DNA of 64,000 nt. Source: Sphingobium sp. SCG-1 (GTDB lineage: Bacteria > Pseudomonadota > Alphaproteobacteria > Sphingomonadales > Sphingomonadaceae). The notes below the pieces were generated by a model. That model was given only the letters and a program-made list of their open reading frames with translations. It had not been told where the DNA came from and ran no database searches. Made by a program: the position numbers and the translations under genes. Where the stretch lies: assembly GCF_002953135.1 (NCBI RefSeq), contig NZ_CP026372.1, positions 992,001-1,056,000 on the forward strand. Direction: 5' to 3'. Shown one piece after another: positions 27,148 to 36,005 of the stretch; position 1 is the stretch's first letter; each line of letters begins with the position of its first letter.

Positions 27148-27227
27148 ATGGGCCCCGTTGCCGACCCGAGCATCGGCATTCCATTAGTTTCGTTCTGGAG
27201 TAGCAGACCAAAATGAGGGGGCGAGAT

Positions 27228-29360
27228 ATGATTAGGCAAATCAAATGCAACGTTCTGGCGACGGCCGGGGCGATGGCGATCATGCTGGCAACCAGTGCCC
27301 ACGCGCAGGAGGCCTCGTCCAACGTCCTCACTTCTGCCGAAGCGAGTGAGTCGGGTGATATCGTCGTCACAGCGCAACGCCGATCTGAACGGCTGCAGGA
27401 CGTGCCCATACAGGTGAATGCGTTTGGAAGCCAAACGTTGCAGGATGCGGGTGCTCGAAACGTGCAGGATGCGATCTCGCTCGTTCCGAACATGACTCTC
27501 GACCGCGCTAATGTTTATCATAGCAGCTACATCACGTTGCGAGGCATTACGCAGATCGAGAATGCTGACCCGCCCGTTGCCGTTATCGTTGACGGCGTGC
27601 CGCAGACTAATCAACGGCAAGTTAACCCCAGCCTCTACGACATCCAGCAGATCGAGATCCTGAAGGGGCCGCAGGGTTCTCTCTACGGTCGGAACGCAGA
27701 GGCGGGCGCCATCAACATCGTTACCAAGGCGCCGACCAATAATCTCACGGGCGCCTGGAACGCAAGTTATGGCAACGGGGAAACGATCAATGTGGGCGCT
27801 GTTCTCTCGGGAGCCTTGGTCAACGACGTTCTCCTCTTCCGCGTCGGAGGTGAATATGCGCATTCCGACGGGCTTATCCGGAACACCTTCACCGGCGACA
27901 ATGCTGACTTTGTCGACCACGACTACACCATTCGCGGCAGGCTAATCTTCAAGCCGGCCGAGCGTCTCACGCTCGATGGGCGCATCGAGTACAGCGATTT
28001 CCGCGCGGGCAGCAACTATTACAGCGCGGTGTTCAGTGCGGACGCGAATGATTACCGACTCCCGCAGAACAATCTGGAGGGTGTCTCCTTCGGCAACAAT
28101 ACAAACTATACCATGAAGGCTGATTACGACCTCGATTTTGCGACGCTGACCAGCATCAGTGGTTACTCACGCGTCAACGAGGACAATTATTCTGACCTCG
28201 ATTTCCGGAATCCTGTGCAGAGCCCTGGCGGTTTTCTTGGCCTCGGTATCCAGATCGGCGTTGGACAACAGCTTCTGTCGAAGATATTTAGCCAGGAAGT
28301 TCGCCTTGTTTCCAATGGCAGCAACCGTCTTCGTTATTCGATTGGTGCCTATTATCTCCACACGGCTCGCGGTTATCGCACTCGCGTGTTCGTCGACCTT
28401 ACCGGGAGCGGTGACCAGCAGTTCAACCCGGCACTCGTCATTTCTGACCAGTTCACCCACGATGACAATAACAGTTACGCCGGCTTTGGACAGGTCGACC
28501 TCGATCTGACGGAGCAGCTCATGCTGACCGGCGGCTTCCGTTACGACGTGGATGAACGCGAGCAGACGAACCTGCTGACCGGACTTGTTCGCAGGAAGAG
28601 CTTCAAGAAGGCGCAGCCCAAGGCAACGATCACCTACAAGCCAGCTGAGGGCAAACTCCTCTACCTGACCTATGGAAAGGGGTTCCGATCTGGTGGATTC
28701 AACACGCCGAACTCGGCCATTCCGATCTTCCAGGATGAGTCGCTCGACAACTTCGAGGCTGGCTTCAAGACCAGCTTCGCTGACGGGGCGCTACGGTTGA
28801 ACGGCGCTGTATTCCGCGAACGGGTGAAGAACTTCCAATATTTCTTCGTCGACGCGACGTCCGGGTCTCAGGTAATTGCCAACATAGACCGGGTGAACAT
28901 CACTGGCGTCGAACTTGAGTTGCAGGCGGTGCCACTGCCTGGTCTCACCGCCAATGTGGGGATTGGCTATACCCACGCCGACATCAAAAACTTTGGTCAG
29001 TTCCCGCAGTACGCGGGTAACAAAACGCCCCGTAACATTCCCTTCTCATCAACGGGCAGCCTTCAGTACCGCGGCACAATCGGGAGCAATGTGACGGGAA
29101 TAGCGCGCGTTGACTATCAGTACAATAACAAGAAGTATTGGACGATCGACAACAACTCTGTCCAGAATAGCTGGACAATTATCAATGGGCGCCTCGGCGT
29201 TGAGACGGGAGGGTTTGGCATATACGCCTTCGGCAAGAACCTGACGAACGCTAAATACTACACCGAGTATCAGCCCCAGGCCTACACGGGTGAAGACGTC
29301 GATCTCGGCTTTCGCGGCCAGCCCCGAACTTATGGTGTGGAACTGCGCTACAGTTTCTGA
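27228..29360 (+). CDS. TonB-dependent outer-membrane receptor
   Basis: The roughly 710-residue receptor has a signal peptide (cleavage near TSAHAQ), a TonB-box-like DIVVTAQRRSERLQDVP, a plug domain up to about residue 160 (QIEILKGPQGSLYGRNAEAG), and a beta-barrel ending in aromatic ELRYSF. The sphingomonad style is typical. ATG 27228 is preferred over ATG 27213 because the purine-rich GAGGGGGCGAG lies just before it. It heads a cluster with hydantoinase- and DUF917-type genes, so its cargo is probably their substrate. Confidence 0.93.
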   Translation: MIRQIKCNVLATAGAMAIMLATSAHAQEASSNVLTSAEASESGDIVVTAQRRSERLQDVPIQVNAFGSQTLQDAGARNVQDAISLVPNMTLDRANVYHSSYITLRGITQIENADPPVAVIVDGVPQTNQRQVNPSLYDIQQIEILKGPQGSLYGRNAEAGAINIVTKAPTNNLTGAWNASYGNGETINVGAVLSGALVNDVLLFRVGGEYAHSDGLIRNTFTGDNADFVDHDYTIRGRLIFKPAERLTLDGRIEYSDFRAGSNYYSAVFSADANDYRLPQNNLEGVSFGNNTNYTMKADYDLDFATLTSISGYSRVNEDNYSDLDFRNPVQSPGGFLGLGIQIGVGQQLLSKIFSQEVRLVSNGSNRLRYSIGAYYLHTARGYRTRVFVDLTGSGDQQFNPALVISDQFTHDDNNSYAGFGQVDLDLTEQLMLTGGFRYDVDEREQTNLLTGLVRRKSFKKAQPKATITYKPAEGKLLYLTYGKGFRSGGFNTPNSAIPIFQDESLDNFEAGFKTSFADGALRLNGAVFRERVKNFQYFFVDATSGSQVIANIDRVNITGVELELQAVPLPGLTANVGIGYTHADIKNFGQFPQYAGNKTPRNIPFSSTGSLQYRGTIGSNVTGIARVDYQYNNKKYWTIDNNSVQNSWTIINGRLGVETGGFGIYAFGKNLTNAKYYTEYQPQAYTGEDVDLGFRGQPRTYGVELRYSF

Positions 29361-29414
29361 TGACTTGCCAGCCGGCCGGTCATCGGCGGCTGGCCCCTTC
29401 CATGAGAGTATAGT

Positions 29415-30998
29415 ATGCCCACCCGCACAATCAGGTTGGGGATAGACGTCGGTGGAACCAACACCGACGCGGTCCTCATGCACGGCCGGGATATTCTCGG
29501 TACGAACAAAAGCTTCACGACCAGCGACGTGACGTCGGGCGTAATCGAGTCCGTCGAACGACTCTTAGGCGACACCGGCATTCCGGCCCGCGCGGTTGGT
29601 CATGTGATGATCGGTACAACGCAGTTCATCAATGCCTTTGTACAAAGGCGCGATCTGGTACAAACCGCTATTGTGCGGGCATCCCTGCCACGCGGCGATG
29701 GGGTGCCGCCGCTCACTGCCTGGCCCGAGGATCTTCTCGCCGTCATCGGGCACCATGCATTCGAAATCCACGGCGGCGCAAATTATGATGGCTCAACTTA
29801 CGCGGACCTGGATGAGCGGGAGTTGGCTGAAGTCGCGGAGACCCTCCGCCAACGGGAGATTGGTGCTGTTGCCGTCTCAACAACCTATGCACCACTTCGC
29901 CCGGACATCGAGGAGCGGATGGCGGCGTTCTTCAGGGCGGCTCTTCCGAGCGTACCCGTCACGCTTTCCGGAGCCGTTGGCGGCCTCGGCTTGGTCGATC
30001 GCGAAAACGCAGCAGTCATAAATGCTTCGCTTGCCCCGCTTGCCCAGCGCGTGGTCAAGGGGCTGGAGGACGCGATCAGCGCCCTCGGGCTCGATGCGAC
30101 TCTGTTCATCAGCCAGAACGATGGTACCCTGATCTCGACGGAGGAGGCTGCACGCCATCCAGTCTTCACCTGCGCCGCAGGGCCGACGAACAGCATCAGG
30201 GGCGCTGCCTTCCTTTCAGGGCTCGATGATGCCGTAGTGATCGACGTGGGCGGCACCACGACCGATGTCGGCTCCGTTACGCACGGCTTCCCCAAGGAGA
30301 CGGCACTTCCCAATTTCATCGGCGGGGTACGCACAAACATGCGGATGCCGGACGTGCTATCCGTGCCGCTGGGCGGGGGTACGCTCGTCGATCTGGAGCA
30401 AATGTCTCTTGGACCCGCATCGGTCGGTCATCGGCTCAAGCAGGAGGCTCTCGTCTTCGGTGGGCAAACGCTTACCGCGACGGACGTCGCGGTCGCGGCG
30501 GGCGTTGCCGACCTCGGCGATGTCGCATCAGTGTCGTACCTGCCATCGGAGGCCGTGGCCAAAGCTATGGCGAGCATGGCAAGCATCGCCGAAGGTGCCG
30601 TCGACCGCATAAAGACCAGCGCGGTTCCTGTGCCCGCGATTCTTGTGGGCGGTGGCCATATTCTGCTTCCAGACCAGCTTCCGGGTGTCGACAGGATCGT
30701 TCGCCCTCGTCATGCGGAAGTAGCCAATGCCGTCGGCGCTGCCATCGCCACCGTTAGCGGCCGGGTAGACAAGCTCTACGATACAGCAATGATCGGCCGC
30801 GACGGCGCGGTCGAGGCGGCGCGCCAGGAAGCGATCGCGACGGCAGTGGCGGCTGGCGCGCACCCCGAAACCGTGGAAATCATCGAGCTCATCGAACTGC
30901 CAATGACGCATATCCGCGCCGGTACAACCCAAATCAAGGTCCGAGCGGTCGGTGAGCTGGATCTGGCAGTGGATTCGTCGCCAGCCATTACGGCCTGA
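29415..30998 (+). CDS. Hydantoinase/oxoprolinase-family protein
   Basis: The 527-residue protein starts with the ASKHA-type phosphate loop RLGIDVGGTNTDAVLM and carries a second signature VVIDVGGTTTDVG near residue 275, as in the N-terminal and A domains of HyuA/OplAH proteins. Members hydrolyse cyclic amides such as hydantoins or 5-oxoproline with ATP. The protein is shorter than OplAH and has no HyuB partner here. Instead it is followed eight bases later by a DUF917 protein, a known frequent neighbour. Substrate unknown. Confidence 0.9.
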   Translation: MPTRTIRLGIDVGGTNTDAVLMHGRDILGTNKSFTTSDVTSGVIESVERLLGDTGIPARAVGHVMIGTTQFINAFVQRRDLVQTAIVRASLPRGDGVPPLTAWPEDLLAVIGHHAFEIHGGANYDGSTYADLDERELAEVAETLRQREIGAVAVSTTYAPLRPDIEERMAAFFRAALPSVPVTLSGAVGGLGLVDRENAAVINASLAPLAQRVVKGLEDAISALGLDATLFISQNDGTLISTEEAARHPVFTCAAGPTNSIRGAAFLSGLDDAVVIDVGGTTTDVGSVTHGFPKETALPNFIGGVRTNMRMPDVLSVPLGGGTLVDLEQMSLGPASVGHRLKQEALVFGGQTLTATDVAVAAGVADLGDVASVSYLPSEAVAKAMASMASIAEGAVDRIKTSAVPVPAILVGGGHILLPDQLPGVDRIVRPRHAEVANAVGAAIATVSGRVDKLYDTAMIGRDGAVEAARQEAIATAVAAGAHPETVEIIELIELPMTHIRAGTTQIKVRAVGELDLAVDSSPAITA

Positions 30999-31006
30999 GG
31001 ATAGCT

Positions 31007-32104
31007 ATGTACGAAGTAACATCCCAAATCGACATCTCAGACATGGCCCGAGGCGCTGTCTTTCTGGGCGCCGGCGGAGGCGGTGATCCCTATGTCGGCG
31101 AACTTTTTGTCAGCGCACAGATCGAAGCCGGCCGTTTTCCGCGGGTGGCCGCTCTTGATGAGATCGCCGACGACGCTCTCGTGGTCTCCATCGCCGGAAT
31201 GGGCGCGCCGACCATCTTGGTCGAAAATCTGATCAGCGAGCGCGCGCTTCTTGAACTTGTCCGCAGGACGGAGACGCTTCACAATCGCAAAGTCGATGCG
31301 CTCATCAGCATTGAGATGGGCGGCGTGAATTCTATGTTTCCTCTAGGGCTAGGCGCTCGCCTCGGCCTTCCCGTCATAGACGCTGATGGCATGGGCCGTG
31401 CATTTCCCCACCTTGAGATGACAAGCTTCAGCGTCTATGGCTGCCGCGCCTCGCCGCTCGTGCTGCTGGATGATCTCGGTTCGTTGGTGACTATCGACGT
31501 CGTCGATGATCGCCGTACCGAAGAACTGGCGAGGACCAATGTTGTGGCCATGGGTGCCCTGCTGAACGGCTCCTTCTATCCCATGTCTGGTGCCGACGCA
31601 AAACGGACTGCCGTAGCAGGCACGATCACCCAAACACTGGAGATTGGGCGGGCTATTCGGGAAGCGCGCCATGCGAGCGCGGATCCCGTCCACGCTCTTC
31701 TTGCTTATTTGGACCAATCGGGCGAAAAACAGCACGCTCGCCTTCTCTTTGAGGGGAAGATTGCAGATGTGTCCCATGAGACCCGCGATGGCTGGCACTG
31801 GGGGCAAGCGCTGGTGCGAAACGCCAGCGGCGATGAACTGAAAATCGATATCCAGAATGAGTATATCGTCGCACGCCGAAACGGACGCACTGTCACCGTC
31901 GTGCCAGACATCATCGCGACGCTCGATCGCGAAAGTGCCGAGCCACTCACCGCTGAAATGCTGCGTTACGGCCAACGCATCGCTGTTGTGGGCTTTTCAG
32001 CGGCCCCGATCATGCGCCGCGCCGAGGGGCTAGCCGTCTTCGGGCCACGCAAATTCAAGCTGGACGAGGATTTCGTCGGTGTAGAGGACCTTGTCACCGC
32101 ATGA
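31007..32104 (+). CDS. DUF917-family protein
   Basis: The 365-residue protein begins MYEVTSQIDISDMARGAVFLGAGGGGDPYVGE, the signature of DUF917 (now also called S-methyl thiohydantoin desulfurase N-terminal family). A second motif region EMGGVNSMFPLGLGARLGLPVIDADGMGRAFP follows near residue 105. No membrane segment or signal peptide. It is read from the same transcript as the hydantoinase-like gene and overlaps the next gene by ATGA. Together they suggest processing of a five-membered cyclic amide; the reaction is not established. Confidence 0.88.
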   Translation: MYEVTSQIDISDMARGAVFLGAGGGGDPYVGELFVSAQIEAGRFPRVAALDEIADDALVVSIAGMGAPTILVENLISERALLELVRRTETLHNRKVDALISIEMGGVNSMFPLGLGARLGLPVIDADGMGRAFPHLEMTSFSVYGCRASPLVLLDDLGSLVTIDVVDDRRTEELARTNVVAMGALLNGSFYPMSGADAKRTAVAGTITQTLEIGRAIREARHASADPVHALLAYLDQSGEKQHARLLFEGKIADVSHETRDGWHWGQALVRNASGDELKIDIQNEYIVARRNGRTVTVVPDIIATLDRESAEPLTAEMLRYGQRIAVVGFSAAPIMRRAEGLAVFGPRKFKLDEDFVGVEDLVTA

Positions 32105-33855
32105 CCGATCTGGCTGGCGAAGTGGTGGCGGTCAGCACCGCCCGTCCACAGTGGCAGGAAATGTACGGCCGCCAAGTCTACAGTGCGATCGTGCGACGGG
32201 CAGCCGATGGACCACTCCACTTCGGCACGGGGGGGCCTGAAGGGAACGAAACGGCGGTACACACCGAGGAGGTGTACGCATTCTTCGCCGAGCATTACGA
32301 TCATTGGGCAGCGGAACTGGGAGTCGACCGCGGCCAATGGTCGGACTGCTACTGGGGCGAGAACCTGATGCTTCGGGGTGACTTGCGCGAGGACTGCCTT
32401 CATGTCGGGGACCGCTTCCGCATCGGCGAGGCGCTCCTCGAAGTGACCTCGCCGCGCATCCCCTGCTTCAAGCTCAGTTGGCGCTTGGGGCAGCCCGAAG
32501 CCTTCCTCAGCACGCTTATCGCCAGCGGCTTGATGGGCGCCTATTTCAGAGTAATCGAGCCAGGTTTAATCGAAGCAGGGTCTAAGATCTCCAGGGAGTA
32601 CCATGCTGCAGATGCAATAACCGTCGCCGCACTCTCCAAGCTTCTTCACGATCCGAACATCACCGATACAGACGTGCTGAAACGGGTCCTGTCGACGGCC
32701 GGACTTGGCTCTCAAGCATCCGAGATGCTCCGCAAACGAATCAATGCGCTCACCGATGGGCTATTGACCGTACGCGGCCGTTGGCAGGGCTGGCGGCGCT
32801 TTGTCGTGACTGACATCCGTGATGAAACTCAGGCGATCAAGTCCTTTTACCTTAAGCCTGCTGATGCCGGGCCTATTGGTGGCTATCGTGCGGGGCAGTT
32901 CCTCACTGTCCGCCTGCCTGAGAATGCCGGCGGCCACATAAGAACATGGAGCATCTCAGACTATGACCAAGATGCTGACCACTACCGTCTGTCGATCAAG
33001 CATGAGCCGGAGGGTCGAGCCTCCGCCTGGATGAATAAAGAGCTTCGGGTCGGTACGGAGCTTGATATCCGCCCGCCTACGGGCCGCTTTGTCCTAGATC
33101 GCGGTAGCTTCCTTCGCACCGTCATGATTAGCGCCGGCATTGGGGTTACGCCCTTGCTTGCCATGCTGAAGGCCCATGCCGAGCGCGGTGAGGAAGCACC
33201 GCCCCTCCTGTGGATCCATTGCGCGCGTTCGGGTGCGGAGCATGCCTTCCGCGATGAGGTCAACGCCGCACTCGCCCGCCTGCCGAATGCGGTGCGCCGC
33301 GTATTCTATTCCGCGCCGCTCCCGGGTGACATACTTGGGGTCGATTATGATTGCCTCGGTCGTATTACGCCGGAGGCAGTCACCGGACTGCTACAAGAAA
33401 CCTACAAGTTACGTCCCTTCGGGCGCGAACTCGAATTGACTGGCGATAATGCGGACTTCTACCTGTGCGGCCCGCGCCCGTTCGAGGAAAGCATTCGCTT
33501 GGCTCTGGTCGATGCGGGGGTCAATCCGGCGGTGATCCGCTCGGAGAGTTTTGGCCCAAGCGGGCAACCGGACGACGCCTTAAGAACGCCAGAACAGGCA
33601 GCCATCCGCTTCTCGACTTCCGCGCGCGATGCGGTTTGGCTCCGTGACGATGATCACACCCTGCTCGAAATCGCGGAGGCGTGTGGCGTTCCAGTCGAGA
33701 GCGGATGCCGAATGGGGACCTGCGGAACATGCGAGGTTCGCCTCCTTAGCGGCGAGATTGGCTATGTCACGAAGCCCGCCGCGCTCCCGGTCTCTGGGCG
33801 CATCTTGCTCTGCTGCGCCCAACCACTGTCCGGGGAGGTTGAGATCGAAGCATGA
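32101..33855 (+). CDS. MOSC - ferredoxin reductase - ferredoxin fusion
   Basis: Three domains occur in one 584-residue chain. Residues about 1-215 are a MOSC/YiiM-type domain with the conserved Cys in SPRIPCFKLSW. Residues about 235-470 are an FAD/NAD(P)-binding ferredoxin-reductase module (RTWSISDY for FAD, MISAGIGVTPLLAML for NAD(P), FYLCGPRPFEESI). The C-terminus is a plant-type 2Fe-2S ferredoxin (SGCRMGTCGTC and a last Cys in LLCCAQP). MOSC domains move sulfur or bind molybdenum cofactor; the reductase would deliver electrons. The convergent molybdopterin oxidoreductase ends 35 bases away and could be its partner. Confidence 0.9.
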   Translation: MTDLAGEVVAVSTARPQWQEMYGRQVYSAIVRRAADGPLHFGTGGPEGNETAVHTEEVYAFFAEHYDHWAAELGVDRGQWSDCYWGENLMLRGDLREDCLHVGDRFRIGEALLEVTSPRIPCFKLSWRLGQPEAFLSTLIASGLMGAYFRVIEPGLIEAGSKISREYHAADAITVAALSKLLHDPNITDTDVLKRVLSTAGLGSQASEMLRKRINALTDGLLTVRGRWQGWRRFVVTDIRDETQAIKSFYLKPADAGPIGGYRAGQFLTVRLPENAGGHIRTWSISDYDQDADHYRLSIKHEPEGRASAWMNKELRVGTELDIRPPTGRFVLDRGSFLRTVMISAGIGVTPLLAMLKAHAERGEEAPPLLWIHCARSGAEHAFRDEVNAALARLPNAVRRVFYSAPLPGDILGVDYDCLGRITPEAVTGLLQETYKLRPFGRELELTGDNADFYLCGPRPFEESIRLALVDAGVNPAVIRSESFGPSGQPDDALRTPEQAAIRFSTSARDAVWLRDDDHTLLEIAEACGVPVESGCRMGTCGTCEVRLLSGEIGYVTKPAALPVSGRILLCCAQPLSGEVEIEA

Positions 33856-33890
33856 TAGGTGCCGAGCCGTGTTGAGTACGCGCCCTCCTA

Positions 33891-35933
33891 TCAAGCCGTT
33901 GGCTCCACGGTAACGGGAATGCCGCTCAGGACGACCATTCCAGACAGTGGATCGATCTCGGCAGCCATCGTAAGGTTCCCTACGCTTTGATGCTCGAAGC
34001 CGTGCGGGAAGCTCACTGTTCCTGGAAGAACGCGCTCCTCGATCGAAGTGATGGCGCATACAGCGCCGCTGCCCCCGCGGACAATAGCTTCCGCGCCATC
34101 CTTTAGTGACAGCCGCACCGCATCGTCGGGATTTATCCCGAGCGTCGGGCGATCCGGTTCGCGCAGCGCAGCCGTTCCGTCACTCATCACCGAATTGAGC
34201 TTATATTTCTGCCGTGCCGGAATGAGGAGGAAGTGGTCGGGCCGTTCGGCCGGCGGCTCGAGCGTATCGAACTGAGCGAGGATGTCGGGCGGCGCAAGGT
34301 TCCAGCGCCCACCTGGCAAATACCTGTCCACCCAACCCCAGGGACGCTCCTGTATTTCCAGTCCTTGGGGCGCAGCCTTGATCTCGTCGAAGCTAGCCTT
34401 CGCATTGCCCGCAAGGGGACGCAGCATGTCGTCGTCGGTCATATCATCTGGCGACGCGCCGCCAATCAGGTCATAGCCCAGCCGGAGCCCGAGTTGCGCG
34501 ATCATCCACCATAATGGCCTGCGTCCCCCGGATGGAGTCATCATCGCTGGCGTGTATTGGACGAATTGCCGGGGGCTAAGGAAGTCGATGTACGGCAGAT
34601 CTGCGCGTTCGAGCTGACCATAGCTTGGAAGCACATGCGTGGCCCGACCCACCGATTCCGTTTCGATCACGTCGGCGACGGCGAGAACGTCAAGGCTGTC
34701 GAGTGCCCGTCTCAGGCGCTCCGTTTCGGGCAGCGCGATGATCGGGTTACCGCCCAATATAATCAACGCCTTGAGATTGCCGGCCTCGATCTCATCGATG
34801 AGAACGCCAGCGCTATATTCCCCCATCCTGGACGGGATGTCGGGACGCGACGGCGCGCCTGGGCCGTCATAACTGCAGCGCGGCCAGCCGGTCGCATCCG
34901 CATTGCGCACGAAGCCCGGATTATACCATTCCCCGCCGGGGCGATCGAGCGAGCCCGTGACGGCGAGCAACGCATATTGCATGAGGAGTGTGAGATTGGC
35001 TGTGCGCGACATCGAGACTCCGGTGCCAGTCATGATGCCTAACCTGCCCGTCGCCCTGATGTCGCGAAGCAGAGCCTCAAAGACCGCAGGCTTGAGGCCG
35101 GTCAGTCGACAGGTAGTGGCAAGGTCGAAACGCGCGACTAACGCCTCGATGGCATCCACTCCTGTCGCGAATCTTTCAAGGAACTCCCTGTCGGCACCGT
35201 CGCGCAAGATCTCACGGGTTAAATGGCCGAGAATGGCATATTCGCTCCCTAGTCGGGGGCGCAGGTGATGATTGGCGACCTCTGCCGTTTCAGTCCGGCG
35301 TGGATCCACCACCCAGAGGCGGCCCTCGCTCGCCCACTGACGCAGCTGGATCTTGGGTGCAGTCATCCCGAAATTCTGGCCGTGTGAGACCATAGGGTTC
35401 ATGCCGATCAGGATAACCATCTTCGCATCAGGATCGGGTTGTCCTGCAAGCAAGGGATTCCCGGAAAGCCGGTCCTGTACGAGCAGGGTTGTGGCGGCAT
35501 CCACCGAAATTGTGCTGTAGACACTGGGCGAGCCGATGGCGGCGAACAAGCTGCGCCAGATCTGCGACGTCCCGTCGAAAAGGCCGGCGGTCCCAATGTA
35601 GATGCCGACTGCCCCGGGGCCGTGCGTTTCGATCAGTTCCGCAATACGGTCGCCGAGATCATCGAGGCATTCCTGCCAGGTGACCGTGACCTGTTCGGTA
35701 CCTGATCGCCTAATGCGGGGCTCATTCAGCCGGTGGGGATGATGATGCCAAGCCCCTAGGGCGCGCCCCTTGGGACAGGTATAACCGCGTGAAACGGGGT
35801 GGGACTTGTCGCCCACGATTTTCACGATGCGGTTGTCCTCAATAGACAGGATCAAGCCGCAAAGGCCGGCGCAGAGCCGGCATATGGTGCGACGGGTCGT
35901 CGCGTCGGCTGAACTGAAGGCGGTATGTCCCAT
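33891..35933 (-). CDS. Molybdopterin oxidoreductase (FdhF/NasA-type)
   Basis: The 680-residue protein has an N-terminal 4Fe-4S motif (CRLCAGLCGL with a fourth Cys in GYTCPKGRA), the molybdopterin domains, and a C-terminal dinucleotide-binding domain. No Tat signal peptide is seen, so it acts in the cytoplasm. Family members include formate dehydrogenases, nitrate reductases and Mo hydroxylating enzymes. Placement beside a MOSC-reductase fusion and next to ring-hydrolysing enzymes suggests an oxidation step on the island's substrate rather than respiration. Substrate unknown. Confidence 0.9.
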   Translation of the reverse strand: MGHTAFSSADATTRRTICRLCAGLCGLILSIEDNRIVKIVGDKSHPVSRGYTCPKGRALGAWHHHPHRLNEPRIRRSGTEQVTVTWQECLDDLGDRIAELIETHGPGAVGIYIGTAGLFDGTSQIWRSLFAAIGSPSVYSTISVDAATTLLVQDRLSGNPLLAGQPDPDAKMVILIGMNPMVSHGQNFGMTAPKIQLRQWASEGRLWVVDPRRTETAEVANHHLRPRLGSEYAILGHLTREILRDGADREFLERFATGVDAIEALVARFDLATTCRLTGLKPAVFEALLRDIRATGRLGIMTGTGVSMSRTANLTLLMQYALLAVTGSLDRPGGEWYNPGFVRNADATGWPRCSYDGPGAPSRPDIPSRMGEYSAGVLIDEIEAGNLKALIILGGNPIIALPETERLRRALDSLDVLAVADVIETESVGRATHVLPSYGQLERADLPYIDFLSPRQFVQYTPAMMTPSGGRRPLWWMIAQLGLRLGYDLIGGASPDDMTDDDMLRPLAGNAKASFDEIKAAPQGLEIQERPWGWVDRYLPGGRWNLAPPDILAQFDTLEPPAERPDHFLLIPARQKYKLNSVMSDGTAALREPDRPTLGINPDDAVRLSLKDGAEAIVRGGSGAVCAITSIEERVLPGTVSFPHGFEHQSVGNLTMAAEIDPLSGMVVLSGIPVTVEPTA

Positions 35934-35979
35934 GAACAGATGCTACGCCACCAGCCATGTTGTCGTGAGGGCTTCGAAC

Positions 35980-36005
35980 GGGTAGGATAATCTGCAGATG
36001 GGTAG
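35980..36005 (+). promoter_or_regulatory. GGGTAG-N14-GGGTAG operator copy 1
   Basis: GGGTAG at 35980-35985 and 36000-36005, 20 bases apart start to start. It lies between the divergent molybdopterin oxidoreductase and MalT-like regulator genes. The second half-site overlaps the first codons of the regulator, which would suit autoregulation or control of the oxidoreductase. Two more copies occur at 40423 and 41823. Confidence 0.6.
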
